Shown: piece after piece, positions 20,891 to 32,777 of the stretch
Layout of the letters: each line of letters opens with the position of its first letter
How positions within the stretch are numbered: the first letter of the stretch is position 1
NCBI GenBank assembly: GCA_024516155.1
Contig: JAJJXM010000035.1
Span: 1-64,000 of the forward strand
Source of the DNA: Pyronema omphalodes
Taxonomy: Eukaryota > Ascomycota > Pezizomycetes > Pezizales > Pyronemataceae
Length of the DNA stretch: 64,000 bases
Reading direction: 5' to 3'
The notes under the pieces: generated by a model
What the model was told of the DNA's origin: nothing
What the model saw: the letters and a program-made list of their open reading frames with translations, nothing else
Database searches by the model: none
Position numbers and translations under genes: made by a program

Positions 20891-23161
20891 ATGCAGCAGA
20901 GGTTTTTGTTTTGCTACCTTACCTTTTCTTTGACTATCGCTTTGGGAGGATACTGTGCTTCTACGAACGGACTTCCTGAATATTATGGAGAGACTCAACA
21001 ACTTGCGGAAGCATCCAGTATTGGGGCAGAAAAGATATCAGAGGTAAATTCAGCTTCATAAATGTCTACAGAGATGCCTCATTAACATTCTATATAGTAC
21101 TTGATTGCTACAAAGGCTATTTCAGTGCCGATACAAACATTTCAGAGATGGCCCTCGGATATTTCCCCCTATGTGGTCATAGATCGACAGCAGTCTACCG
21201 CCTCATCGACATTCTCGGACGTTCAGGATATGTCAAACTTGATACCACGAGATAACGAAAAGGGCACGACCGAAGACGACAATACACCACCCGAGGATTC
21301 CGATATCGTTGTGAAGTACGATATGAAGTCGGAGCAAGAAGCTGAAATTCCCAGGCACATCTTTACAACAGGGCAGATATCGACCCCCACAGGAAGACTG
21401 AATGCCGGAAACCTAGCCGCCGCCAACACCGCCGTTGCGACCAAGGCCCCCAAATTCGTTTTACCAAAGAGGGGAGATATTAAACCAGCAATCTTACCAA
21501 CGCCTTTTGATAAAGCTAGTCCAACGCTATATTCACGTCGCCTAAGGACAAAATATATAACTGAAACCAAGGTCATTGTGATAAACGTCACTGTACCTGC
21601 GACCACTACTTCCTCAAAGTGTAATTCTATTGGTATGCTGCCATTACCGACTATTGTATCTACAGAAACGGCTATGACTACTAAAGGAAGATCATGCAAA
21701 GCTAAAACTTCTACCTCGTCGAATCGACCGCGCATTACTATTACTGTCATTACAGATACTGAAACCACCGAAGGACCTGTATTTATTCCGATCATCACTG
21801 AAGCTCCTTCGGCTACAGCCACTAGCAAAGCGAAGACTACCGGAGCAAAAGATTCTACCGATGGATTATCGGTTATTTCAAGTGCGAGTGAGGGACCAGT
21901 TACCACTATTAAGCCGAAACCTCAATCGCCTGTTAGATCGAGCAGTACTAAAGAGGCTGTTTCAGAACCATCCCAGAGCAACGAAATAACAACTAGCACG
22001 CCTGGAAAGACCTCTAGCAAGGGATTATATGTTACGCCAACCACCAAAATCATGGTTTCTTCAATGCAAGGTCTCACCAGTCAGCAAGGCGGCTCATGTA
22101 AGGCAAAGACCAGCCGTCACTTGGATGACAACAGCGGCATTAATACCACTGCGATGGAAACCGGAATCCTTGTATCAGATATTACAACCCTGACATCTAC
22201 AACGGTCCAAACCGTTACAAGACCCGGTGTCACCTCAAAGACTGTAACGATCACTATTACCCCTTCGGTATCGACACGTTCTTATAAAAAATCCACCTTG
22301 GCTATCTCTGGAACGGCAACAAGAACCGACGGTTTTCCGACAAAAGTGACAATCACTACCACGCCGTCATCGTACCCAAATGTTTCTGAGCAACCAACAT
22401 CGACAAAAACTCAAACGGTGACAAGAACTAAAGCCTCGTCGACAACAGTAACAACCACCATCGCTCCTTCGCTTTACTCAAGCCGTTCTATGCAATTAGC
22501 CTCAAGCGATAATGGAGCATCTACCCCGCCTGATAACGGTTTAATTGGCATCACACAGTCGGTCGTACATACATCCAATATGACTAAGATCAAGACCGGA
22601 ACCGAGACCAGTCAACAAACTATTACTCCCACTGAAATTCAGGCAGTTACGACAACCGAACAGCCGATGGAAAATGACATCGTCTCCACCTCCTCAGTAC
22701 CAGAACCCACTACAAAAGTGGCCGAATCCATGTCACCGACCACAACGGATATAACATCATCTAAAAACGCCTATTATCTGATTCTATCCCCAACCACGAT
22801 CTCTCAACAAGGTTCATCATCTCGCCAAAATACATCCACTACGACTCCTCAGCCAATTATAACCCCGATCATGGGCTTAACATCTGTGAATCGGCCAACA
22901 GAAATTATCACAATCAGAGGGGCCAATACTACTGTAACTACTACGGAGATCAGGACTAAGTTGACTTTCACGACTAAGATGCTGCAAATGGGTGATGTGG
23001 TAGAAACTTTGGATAACCTTAGTGCTAGAGCGACTGTAAAGCCAAATCCCCAGTCCACTGGAATTTCGGATGGCAAATCTTTGGGAAAGAAAGAGAAAGT
23101 TTCACGGGGATTGTTTATGACGGTAATGGGGTTGTTATGGGGATGGCGGTTGCTTTTTTGA
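20891..23161 (+). CDS. secreted Ser/Thr-rich protein, probably GPI-anchored
   Basis: Exons 20891-21043 and 21098-23161 give 738 residues. The 54-nt intron has donor GTAAAT, branch-like ATTAAC and acceptor TATAG, and is phase 0. The first exon encodes a signal peptide with basic MQQR and the hydrophobic run FLFCYLTFSLTIALGG. The mature protein is dominated by Ser and Thr, with recurring motifs of the type TxTQTVTRT and TSKTVTITITPS at about residues 410-530, typical of mucin-like wall proteins. The C-terminus ends in a hydrophobic segment (GLFMTVMGLLWGWRLLF) after a basic stretch, as in GPI-attachment signals. No catalytic domain is present. A role as a wall or adhesion protein is inferred from composition only. 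Confidence 0.78.
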
Positions 23162-23404
23162 TTGTTGTCAAAGCATTGGTTCATGAGGCCTGCTTTGTGA
23201 TTTCTGGGTTTTGTTCATGTCGTTTGTTTCGCTGGACAATTTTAAATTATGTTATTAGGATTTTACAGGGCAATATATAATCATTCAACTTCTCTGTTAT
23301 TAGAATTGATGTGTACAACGTATCCCAATATTGGCTGTGCGTGGTGAATTGAGTTTATGATATTGTACTTATATAATTTAATATTTTACCCATGACATCA
23401 TCAA

Positions 23405-23486
23405 GTCGGCATAGTATAGTGGTGAGTACAGCTCGTTGTGGTTCCACAATTCCGAGCAGACCCATGTTCGATTCATGGTGCCGACA
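23405..23486 (+). tRNA. tRNA-His (anticodon GTG) with a short intron, copy 1
   Basis: Acceptor GTCGGCA/TGCCGAC, D-arm with AGTATAGTGGTGAGTAC, T-arm CCATG-TTCGATT-CATGG. The anticodon stem is GCTCG/CGAGC with TTGTGG at its 5' side. The loop is about 10 nt too long, which places a 10-nt intron just after position 37, the canonical site of eukaryotic tRNA introns. The intron contains CCACAA, complementary to TTGTGG around the anticodon, as expected for anticodon-intron pairing. A T6 terminator follows. The extra G at position -1 of tRNA-His is added after transcription. Confidence 0.9.
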
Positions 23487-23945
23487 CACTTTTTTGCAAC
23501 TTATACATAGTTCACGGAATATCTTCTCCTCAACACACAATTTACTGCTTATGATCTTGTTTACAAATCTGGGGCGGGTATTCATTTTGTGTGACAAAAC
23601 AAAGCTACGGGATTGGGGCCTCACAGATGACAAGCCATCTCAATCAGCAGACCTCAGTGTGTGCTACATTCGTTGGTTGATAAGCCTGAAGTGAACTTGA
23701 AAGTCAAAAATTTTCTCTCTTTGATGAATTCACTGAAAATTACTTGAACACCACAGTTGATTGTCAACTAAAAGCCTTCATGACTTGTTCCTACTTCCAT
23801 CGATTCTCACTCGTGCTTCTCGTTGCCGGAACGACTCGTACTTACCTTGAACACCCCCTTGGCACGAGTATGAGAATTTCGCTACCATAACCATCCAACA
23901 AAAAGAATCTCCAGAACCTAAATTAATCCAAAAATACAAATCAAT

Positions 23946-24026
23946 TGTCGGCACCATGAATCGAACATGGGTCTGCTCGGAATTGTGAACCACAACGAGC
24001 TGTACTCACCACTATACTATGCCGAC
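23946..24026 (-). tRNA. tRNA-His (anticodon GTG) with a short intron, copy 2
   Basis: Same gene as 23405-23486 on the opposite strand, 460 bp away. The only difference seen is one C missing in the intron (9 instead of 10 nt), which weakens but does not abolish the anticodon-intron pairing. All mature tRNA positions are the same. A T-run lies a few bases downstream on the minus strand. Confidence 0.9.
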
Positions 24027-24268
24027 TTGATGTCTGATGAAAACGTTTGCTTTTACAAAGCATAGAATATTTGTTTACGGCGTCTAAAATTGTTCGCAAT
24101 GGACAGCTAAAGCTTGTGGTCATGGAACAGCTCAAATAATCATGAATGTGTTGAAAAATGAATAATTAGATGGTGTCATTATCCGCACTAAATCAAGCCC
24201 ATTTCGCCAAAAATCCAATGGTACTACTCGCATCAATCCAAAACCCCTCAAGCGCCTGTGCCGTGTTG

Positions 24269-25422
24269 TCAATCGATCTCAATCACAAATTTCCCTAGTC
24301 CTCCTTTCCCATGGTAAACAGCATCGCACGCCATCCGAACCTCATCTCCGTTGCTCAATTTCACAGTCTTCCCCACAACTGGCATATATTTCCCCTCCTC
24401 GGTCCACTGTACAATCCTCTCCAGATCCGCCGTGTCCAACACTGTTAATAAAACGTCCCACTTACACCCCCATCTGCCCACCCTCCATGAATTAAAACTG
24501 TAGGCAAGATCAAGAAACTTTTTAATCAACCACGGTGCTGGCATAAGCTTATCCATTGTTTCCCCTCTGCACATACTAGTGCTACTAACCACCGCTCCCC
24601 CCTTCTTCATTATTCCGAGGTGCGCCATACAGGTTGCTGCAGTATCGTAATAAAAATCGACCACGCCATGTCCAACCTCTTTTACGACATCTTTCTCTTG
24701 ATAATCAATCACCTGGTCCACAGTACCTTCGCCAAGATACTGAGAAACAAGTGGGAGTTTATTAGTAGAAACTGTCGTTATAATCTTCCCAACCTTAAAG
24801 ACATTTCGAGCCAAGAGAATAGCAGCAGATCCGGTACCAGAAAGGCCAGCGGGAACAAAGATAGTCTTCCCCTCAAGTCCACCCTCTAACAGTGCATTAC
24901 CGCGATCGAGAGCTTGAGTTGAAGTTAAGGTTGCCATGGGGATAGCGGCGGCTTGAATATGAGACAGGGATGGCGGTTTTTTGACTAGTCGGGAAGCATC
25001 TGAGACAGCGTATTCTGATGCAGCACCTGTGGAGGGATCGGATTGTAAGTTTATCCAGATCTTCAGGGGTTGAATTGCATGGAAAACATACCACCACGAG
25101 TTACAGGAAGCATGGTAAATACTTCGTCCCCTGTGACGAAATTGACCACTTCGTCACCAACTGCTGCTATCGTACCGCTGCAGTCATGACCAATCGCATA
25201 CGGGAATGTCGCGGTGTGCATAAAAGAAAATAATCCAGCGGCAACTTTAGTATCAGCGGGATTGATCGAAGCAGCTGCTACTCGTATCAAGACGTCGGTT
25301 GGCGAAGATAATGTCGGCATAGGAATCGAGTTGATCGTATAATTTTTCGGCGTCGTATAAGCCGGTATTGCGAGGGAACGCATAGTTCCTGAGCTGGCAT
25401 GTGAGGGGCGAGGGTCAGCCAT
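24269..25422 (-). CDS. zinc-type alcohol dehydrogenase-like (MDR) oxidoreductase
   Basis: Exons 25422-25092 and 25026-24269. The 65-nt intron (25027-25091) has donor GTATGT and acceptor CACAG and joins LPVTRGG to AASEYAV. With the ATG at 25422 the protein has 362 residues, the usual size. Other in-frame starts are 25563 (409 aa, odd Pro/Ser-rich N-terminus) and 25383 (349 aa). The GroES-like part shows INPADTKVAAG and GHDCSGTIAAVG; the nucleotide-binding part has FVPAGLSGTGSAAILLAR, close to the quinone-oxidoreductase GxGxxG/A region, and IDYQEKDVV. The cysteine ligands of the structural zinc are absent, so a zinc-free quinone-reductase-like NADPH enzyme is most likely. Substrate unknown. Confidence 0.8.
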
Positions 25423-25563
25423 ATTTGTCTTTTCGAGGGCTTTCCTGAGGTTTGGTGAAGTTGCCAGAGACGACGAGGGACACGGTGGAGGACGTGGAAC
25501 TAAACATGAGATGAGGTTATGTGTTGTCTCAGATATAGTTGTGTGGTCGGTTGGTGTAACCAT

Positions 25564-26676
25564 CTCACGGTGACCAATCCATCCGGTTCTGAAGATGTTC
25601 GTTAACTGTTGCTAATTCGGGATGCGGGGTTTTGCGTGCGTTAGCCGGATGCGCAAGATGCATCTTCACATACATACGCGTAAAAACGGGATGAGTGTCA
25701 CACTGACACAGAAGAAGTAACACAGACAAATCAACTATGTAGAAAACAAATTTTCAATACTAAAATTTAGGGTTGAAACCTCAATAAGTTCGCCGAATTC
25801 TGTTCATCCGCAAGCTTCTACATATGCAGCCTGTGATTCGCCAAAAACGGGTCACTAGGGTTAGCTAGGGTACATTGCATTCTTAAATCAACTTGCGCAT
25901 GATAGATCCATTTACTTGCTGCTCCGCTAGCATACATACTGCCCACTCGTCAAATATGTATATGAAGTCCCACGCCAATCATCGCACAGGACGAACCACC
26001 TACATATCCCGTAGCGATCATCGCAATCTTAACATAATCCAGTTGTAAACCTCACCGTCGCAGTGCTGGTACATAGATACACACTTTACCAATGTTTTTG
26101 ATTGAGGTAGTGTTCACGACGAGCAAGGTAAAAATGAAGTCTCCAACGAATTTAATAAGAATGCCACTCCAACAGGATGGATATGCCGTCTAGGGAAGAG
26201 GCAAAAACGAGGCTTCTTATGCAGCCCGATATTGTAAACACTAAAAATGTGTTAGGTGTGTCTAGGTTAATCTACCGCCAACAAAATAAATCGATATCTC
26301 CCGACAATGGAAAAACGGAAGCGTCTTAATGACAAATCGGGATTATTATACCATACATTTATAGGCTGATAAAACAATTCATAATTTTGATAGGTGTGAA
26401 CTGATTACAAGGGCTTGGTAAAATACCTTGTTGAATCACACTCCACTGACGTTCTACATAATAGTCATTCAATTACCATCATGATTTGGAGAAGCATATA
26501 GTATGCTCACACATTTGAGAAAACCTATGAGAGTATGGCATGTGCAAAAAGGTTAAATACATCTCATATCTACCTATAGAATTATCGACTGCTGATATTC
26601 AGTGCAACAGACGATTTACCGCTTGCAGTCTTTCCAATACATAATCAAACCCATACCAGTGTTTATACGGCATACT
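25564..26676. other. intergenic, no gene seen
   Basis: Nothing beyond the promoter side of the oxidoreductase gene and unremarkable AT-rich sequence. Confidence 0.55.
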
Positions 26677-26679
26677 AAT

Positions 26680-26880
26680 GGAGGACATCCCGTCGCTCTA
26701 TAGCAACGGACGTGAGAGTCCATTTCACCACAAAAATACTTTTTCTATAGAAAGCGAATAGAGCACTAGGATAGACAGGGGGGTCCCTACCCCCCTGTCT
26801 ATTCTGATTTTCTATTGCTATCGAATAGGTGAAGTTGAGGTTGTTCTATCCACCCCTCATAGAGCGACGGGAAGTCCTCC
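26680..26880. mobile_element. 201-bp MITE
   Basis: Terminal inverted repeats start GGAGGACATCCCGTCGCTCTAT on the left, and the right end is its reverse complement with one mismatch. The element is flanked by AAT at 26677-26679 and 26881-26883, a 3-bp duplication as made by PIF/Harbinger-type transposases. The centre holds a second palindrome, with GATAGACAGGGGGG facing CCCCCCTGTCTAT. There is no ORF, so it is non-autonomous. The superfamily assignment rests on the 3-bp duplication only. Confidence 0.8.
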
Positions 26881-26883
26881 AAT

Positions 26884-27574
26884 GTCACATATTCAAAAAG
26901 GATGTGTAGATGCGATCGAATATCATTCATGGGATTCGCATATCTGATGCTCGGTCACTATAGGTTCGAATATTACCTGTTGAAATACTAATTGCCGACA
27001 TTCAGCAGAACAGAAAATAACTTCCTAGCCTTCTAGCAGCGCCTCAAAGCATGTGCGAACCAATAGCAACCCAGGAGGGAAACAGAGTCCTGTATGAAAG
27101 GGCAACCAATTTCGCTGGTTGTCGTTGGTACTATTCCCTGACAGAGACTGAAGACGCCTGCCATTAACTAATGAATATTTTCCGTTGGTATGAACTGAGA
27201 GATTTGAAAATCATAGAGGAGACCAAAGTCGTAATTCAAGGGCATCTACTAGTCGACTTACTATGCAGACAGATTATGAAATACTGTAATGTAACGCTAA
27301 CCAATCGGTATACTTGAACACATTTTTGCACCCAAGGATGAAAGCCCTCTATCACGCTTCTAACACCCCAATTTCACCACCAAAACGATTTTTTAATGTC
27401 AATTGGCCACCCGCTTTATATTTCTATGGTTATCTCATAAGACACAATCAAGCTTGAAACCAGAATCCACATTGGAACTTCGATTCGCCTGGTGTTATTC
27501 AAGATCGTCATGTTTTACTGATGTATAGCATTTAATGCATTTATAATAGCTTTACATGAATTGTAATTATAACT
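26884..27574. other. intergenic, no gene seen
   Basis: AT-rich sequence without recognisable features. Confidence 0.5.
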
Positions 27575-27646
27575 GGGGGTGTGGTTTAGTGGTATAATTC
27601 CTCTTTAGCATAGAGGCGGTCCGGCGTTCGATTCGCCGCTCCTCCA
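27575..27646 (+). tRNA. tRNA-Ala (anticodon AGC)
   Basis: 72 nt, no intron. Acceptor GGGGGTG pairs with CTCCTCC, including the G3-U70 pair that is the alanine identity element; there is one T6-T67 mismatch. Anticodon stem CCTCT/AGAGG with loop TTAGCAT, T-arm CGGCG-TTCGATT-CGCCG, discriminator A. A T4 and a second T-run follow. The D-arm is slightly unusual for tRNA-Ala (GTTTAGTGGTATAATTC). Confidence 0.85.
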
Positions 27647-27784
27647 ATTTTCTCTTTTGGTTCTCCGTCCAGAAAAAGCCTGGTATTTAGTTTTTGTGCA
27701 TAATTGGCAGAATATGTAATGTCTTTTATCACGATATATTCCCCAGTGACTATCAATGTTCGCCAAATATCGAACTAATCCGAC

Positions 27785-28248
27785 CATCGGACGAGCTGGT
27801 GCTGTGAGTTCTCCCGTCGTTTTCTGATGATATTTTAACCCTAATGATATTACAGACTGAATCTACGCGGATTGACATTACACAATATTTGTATCAACAG
27901 TCGGGCAGAACTTACATAGTTCATGAGTCTCACCACCCTCAAGAAGCTCGAGAAACTACGGATAGACGGACTAGTTTGGCATCGCGGACCCCATAGAGTG
28001 ATCAGAACTATCGCGTGCCCGGCATCTGGAACGATAGGGCCTGGGACGGTGATGACGCCGAAAGGGTGTGCAGTACTGATTCAAGTTTTGGGGTGGATGT
28101 TCGCTTCGCAAATCGCATTGACGGAGAGTTGAGAACAGAGAGGCTTCGGCGGTGGATAACGGAACGCTTATTGGGAGAGGAAAGATGGGCGGGAGGTGCC
28201 TGTCAAGACGTTGTAGTACGAAACTTGTCACTGTCGGGAAAGCTTTGA
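27785..28248 (+). pseudogene. 3' fragment of the F-box/LRR-like gene family
   Basis: Homologous to 35630-36200 and 56690-57230. It starts abruptly just before the conserved intron (GCTGTGAGTTCTCCC...TACAG) and continues with MSLTTLKKLEKLRIDGLVWH, then loses about 80-100 nt relative to the full copies and changes frame, so the end reads in a different frame. The conserved last block (EELRTERLR...AGGACRDVV in the full copies) is recognisable at nucleotide level. It is truncated at the 5' side and cannot make the whole protein. Confidence 0.8.
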
Positions 28249-29249
28249 AACCTGGACTTCATCACTATTCGCCTTTAATTACTTTTTCTGATACGCCTGA
28301 ATCAGAGGATCATTCCATTCGTAATATGTGGTAGAAAAGTTTATATAAGTTCAAGAACGCTGGCATTGCTGATACTGATGTTATCAATTTTATTTTGTTT
28401 GGTTGATTGCTTGCTTGATGCCTATTTCCATAGTCAATAAAATTTTGTTCAGTCTGTAATTATTTACGAATACGCCGTGAGTTTCGAATTGCAAGGTTTG
28501 CAGACAAATCAATACACAACGTGTATGCACATGCAAAAGCGTTTCACCACATAGTAGAAATTTTTCCATCATTTAGATATGATGAGAACAGAAAATCAAT
28601 AAAAGATTACATCCTTCCAGGCGTTGAATTTTTTTCCGTCAGTGACTAATTTTCGTACTGGAACATCTCCTGGGGCACCTTCTACTCTTCTCACCTACAC
28701 CAATAAGTGCTTTGTTATCCATCACTCAAAGTTCCTCTATTTTCAATTCTTCATCAATGCGACGTGCTAAGCAAATATTACCCCACCTAAAATTTGAATC
28801 AATAGGCTCTGCGGGGAATCCTTGAAGCCTTATATGTACTTTCAATCAGACACTTCCGACTACCGGCGTACAGAACAGTTGGGCATGAAAACTGGATTTC
28901 CTGACATAACCGGGTCTAGGCATAACGCCATTACGGAGATGCAATGACACGGCTGTGCTAGTAGCTTGGTTACCGGTTCCCAAGGATTTGTCCTGGTACC
29001 AGAAGCTTATCCGTTGCGTCAAGTCAACGGAATGTAGGTACATAATGGACATGAGACAGCGGGGCCCTGGGGAATTATGTCGCTGATTTTGGATAAAATG
29101 CTATTATACTACTGAAGGGGGTTTTTTTTTCTTCATTATATGGCATTGCTGTATGGGGGTATTGAGATACAGGAAAAGAAGGAAAGACGGAAAGAAAGAA
29201 AAAAAAGAGCAAGGAAAATACATGGAGTTCTTTGATAGAGTATATTTTT
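28249..29249. other. intergenic, no gene seen
   Basis: AT-rich; short ORFs on the minus strand have no recognisable features. A purine-rich tract (gaaag/gaagg) lies near 29170-29215. Confidence 0.5.
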
Positions 29250-30190
29250 CCGCACTTTAGACTGCAATAGGGGTTATGATTTATCATGTTTTCGTGAGAA
29301 CGGGCGCACTGAGCCCTAAGATGTTGATAGCCGACTTACGGATGAAAGATATCAAGATCACCGTGTCGCACCTATTCTCCATGATACTTAGACATCTGCA
29401 GCCCACTACGGCGTTGCACTGCCATTTACATATTTCTATTGATTACAATGTCAACCAACAGAAAATATTGAGGGGGATACTGGTAACGGAGAATTCTATC
29501 ACCAGAGCCAACCGAAATATGGATTGCTAAGAGTTTCTCCACTAGAAACCGCAGCTTAAAATCAGAAATCAATTCCTAGCAATAAAATCAAGGTGAAATA
29601 TTATATATATTCAAAATCTTTCAGTATAGCCACCCGTTCGCTACCGAAGACCTTCGGCGTTACATGTAGGCGCCAGGTCCCGAGTATATTAGCTGCGATG
29701 ATCAGGTGATCATCCAGTATTAGTAAAGATTTGAATCATGATATGTAACTCGGTTCACTCAGCCGTAGGCCCGTAGCCGGCCAACCACACTATACATACT
29801 TCCGTTGTATAGCGAAATAAGTTATTATTTTTCTCGGATTACATAGTGGCGACTAACGTGTATCAATTAAAACCCACAGTAGTGATGAGCGCGAGACGAG
29901 GCGAACAGTGACTGGTCTCAAGACTTTGTCAAGTGACAATCTCAGTAGATGTCCTACATACGCCTTTCAGACCCCGATTAATGCATGGTTAAAGCAATGA
30001 CTCAATTAAACAATTACATCTAAATAGATAAGCACTAGGACTCTAGTGATCACGGATCGAAAAAGCAATTTGCTCCACGATTATGACTGTCGTTCAGCCG
30101 CTTGCTTTTTCCCAGAAACCGCTACCGTTACTCTGTTCATTCTTCATTATTTAGATGCTACGGATGGATTGGTTGACAATATTTTACAAC
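29250..30190 (+). repeat. dispersed repeat, copy 2
   Basis: Inverted relative to the copy at 1-905, with similarity over its whole length. It includes the ORF 29276-29530 and the right-hand part ending with 'ggattggttgacaatatt' near 30180. Many differences are transitions. The true ends are not certain because the other copy is cut by the window edge. Confidence 0.75.
29276..29530 (+). CDS. small conserved ORF inside dispersed repeat (hypothetical)
   Basis: 84 codons, colinear with the ORF at 615-851 of the other copy. The conserved parts are LIADLRMKD, HLFSM, QKILRGIL and the last MDC. No known domain recognised. Confidence 0.3.
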   Translation: MIYHVFVRTGALSPKMLIADLRMKDIKITVSHLFSMILRHLQPTTALHCHLHISIDYNVNQQKILRGILVTENSITRANRNMDC

Positions 30191-30883
30191 GGAGAGCGAC
30201 CGCCATTCACTACGGCCTATGGTATTTTGCTCAGATAATTCTGATGCATTACACTGGTGAAAGTCACATATAAGGAATTCCTCACAAAGAAATACTATGG
30301 TCATGAATGACATTACTCGTTCTCCTTCCTACTTGAATGGATCACTCGACGTTAGACTTGTAGGCGCAGCAAGGCCAGATATTTCAAAACGTCTTCGAGG
30401 TAGAAGATGGAACGTAAAGAGTACCAGATAGAAGAAACATCTGTACTGTAAACATACTTTGCTGAGCAACATCAATGATATCTGACTACTGCATGCAGTC
30501 AAACTGTTGCGATACCAAAGTGGGGTATGGAGGTTCCACCTGCTATAGTGCTGAAAACGTCACTGCCGAGTCCCATATTGTTAGGAAAACTCGAACCAAA
30601 CCGCCATTGGGAAGCTTGCTTACTCAGACAACCAACGGTCCTACCGTCACCTGTGGTCCCCGCGGATGCGACTGGCGAACTCAGGATCAAAACTTTAAGT
30701 ACTTCGCGAGGATGTGGATGGGCTGGGCCCTTTCTGATAGCCATGGATAAACATCAGGAAAATGAGAAAAAGGTTCTAATAATACGACAGCTTTCATGAA
30801 TCAAACGTGTTGTATGCTAATAGGAATTGCTCCTTATCATTATTTTGATCATTCTTGTTATTGTAATCAATAATCCGGATTAC
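30191..30883. other. intergenic, no supported gene
   Basis: Overlapping short ORFs on both strands at 30475-30799 without a recognised domain. Confidence 0.45.
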
Positions 30884-31150
30884 GCTTATTTTAGCTTGAT
30901 TTCACAACCGCCCGGGTGATTTTGCCGACCGTCCATTACGAACGATGACATGCAGCATAGGTAAATCATGTTGGATAATCTAATGATGAAGCGAATCTTG
31001 TGATAGTCACTGCTCGTCCTTCCACCTCCACGTTTTTGGAGAAACTTCAAGTTTCGGCTTCCGGGACAACCCACCAGAGGCAATCAGATTGCGACGTATT
31101 CTAGAGGCTTCAAAAGTCGAATTGCAATACTTTCAACCTGACCCAATTCA
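30884..31150 (+). pseudogene. 5'-flank fragment of the F-box/LRR-like gene family
   Basis: Matches the upstream flanks of the two long copies (about 33430-33700 and 54480-54750). Shared segments include the 'ttttgccgacc...ccattac' region, 'cataggta.atcatgttggataa', the 'ccacctccacntttttgga' stretch and the 'attccagaggcttcaaa.gtcgaat' region. It stops before the coding part, so only the upstream/promoter portion remains. Confidence 0.75.
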
Positions 31151-31769
31151 ACATCCTCCGAGTAATATATCCATAAATTGCCCTAACAATCTCATGGTAC
31201 CGGTTCACAAGATATTCACCTTTCTCTAACCTCAATACCACGGTTGCTCGCGTTCAGAGAGCAATAATAATGAAGACATTTCTCAAGAAATTTGAATCAA
31301 TTTATATTGAAGGTATTGGCATGTTGTAATTCTTCTGGATTTAATATACATTTACAATGTTTTATTTGCTTAGATCATTTATATGTTTTTGGCTTCATGG
31401 CCCTGCGTTCAACGGAGCAGGGAGGCTTGACGGGTGATTATTGTAGTACTTACTCCTCCGTACGTCTGATGTGACATGCTGGCAATAATAATTCTTTTAA
31501 CATCGTCATTAATCCAGTTCAAAACATCTCAAATCTCACTCATCCCCTAACTCTCCCCAAGTCGGCATTCCGGACAAATATGTTTCCGCAACTCTCCAGG
31601 GGCCCGATCCACTCTATTCCTTAGAAAAAGAAAGTGTTGGAGATGGACGAATCTCATTCCCGACCCTCACTGACCGCTATGATGTTATCCTTTAAACATC
31701 CTCCAGTTCTGCCCATCCCAAATTTTCACCATCAACCGCACAGCAGACGTTCAGAAACAAACATCTGCC
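31151..31769. other. intergenic, promoter side of next gene
   Basis: Becomes pyrimidine-rich from 31500 (ctcatcccctaactctcc), as often seen just upstream of fungal start codons. No other feature. Confidence 0.5.
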
Positions 31770-32777
31770 ATGTCTTGTGAACCTTCGTCCCCTCTTCTCT
31801 CTCCTACAACCTTCCTCTCCGACAATATCTTTGATCTCACATCTCCCTGTGTCGTCGTTGACTCACATCGCGTACACCCCACAACACTCATACTTTCACT
31901 CCTCAAGATGACCTTGGCCAACATTACCAACCGTGGAAGACGTCGTGCTACAGCTCCTCGTGTTAGGGTCCAAGCCAATAACGCATCCTCCGCGACTACC
32001 ACCCATGGTTCCTCCACAGGAAACGCTGGAGCTGGGGCCAGGACCGACCTTGCCTATCGTCCCGCTGCAATCCGTCAAAATCCTGTGGACATCTACAATC
32101 TCGCCATTAGTTTACTCCATACGGCTCATTCACTTTCATCCACATCCGATGAGATGAAAGCGGCTTGGTACCGTCCCCTTGAGGCCGTCAAATGCTGGGG
32201 TGACAACTACGAAGTCTCAGCTGGAAAAATCAACGAGGTTGTTGCATCCGGTTCTGCGATTGGAAAACTTGTCATGAAGAACCTGAACATCGTTATCGAC
32301 GTCTGCATGGCTCAGATCAAGAGAGAAGTTGGAGATACTGTTGGACCTAAGGTCTATGAACCTGACGATGCTGAGGAGGAAAGAATCAACCAGCTTAAGG
32401 GAGTTACTAAGGAGTTGTACTGTTCAACTGGAGATATCGAGGATGAACAGGAACGACTTAAGTATAATGAATCTACTGATGAAAGTTCCGATGAACAGGA
32501 GGAAGAGGAAGAGGAGAAGCTCAGTGATGTCTCTGACTCGGATAACTCTTCAGAAGACTCTAGAAGCAATGAGGAAGATGAAGACGATATCCTCAAACGC
32601 ATGCAAATTCAGGACTCCGACCAGACCCCCGTGGCTACCGAAGTTCCTACAGTTCCCGAGGTTCCATCCCCTGTGATGAAGCGTAAGGCTCCGAAGTCGA
32701 ATTCTAAACGGGCACCGAAGCGTCGCGTTCGCTTCCAGGAGCCAAAGAAGAAGGCTTCCAAGAGGAAGAAGAACTAA
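31770..32777 (+). CDS. hypothetical nuclear-type protein with acidic and basic tracts
   Basis: Intronless 335-codon ORF. Residues 90-205 form a predominantly helical, non-repetitive region (PVDIYNLAISLLHTAHSLSS, then VMKNLNIVIDVCMAQIKREV). Residues 225-285 are strongly acidic (runs of Glu and Ser/Asp), and the C-terminus is very basic (KRAPKRRVRFQEPKKK, then KRKKN), which would serve as a nuclear localisation signal. This composition is common in chromatin or nucleolar proteins. Codon 1 may instead be the ATG at 31908 (MTLANITNRGRRR), since the first 46 residues are low-complexity. No family recognised. Confidence 0.65.
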   Translation: MSCEPSSPLLSPTTFLSDNIFDLTSPCVVVDSHRVHPTTLILSLLKMTLANITNRGRRRATAPRVRVQANNASSATTTHGSSTGNAGAGARTDLAYRPAAIRQNPVDIYNLAISLLHTAHSLSSTSDEMKAAWYRPLEAVKCWGDNYEVSAGKINEVVASGSAIGKLVMKNLNIVIDVCMAQIKREVGDTVGPKVYEPDDAEEERINQLKGVTKELYCSTGDIEDEQERLKYNESTDESSDEQEEEEEEKLSDVSDSDNSSEDSRSNEEDEDDILKRMQIQDSDQTPVATEVPTVPEVPSPVMKRKAPKSNSKRAPKRRVRFQEPKKKASKRKKN

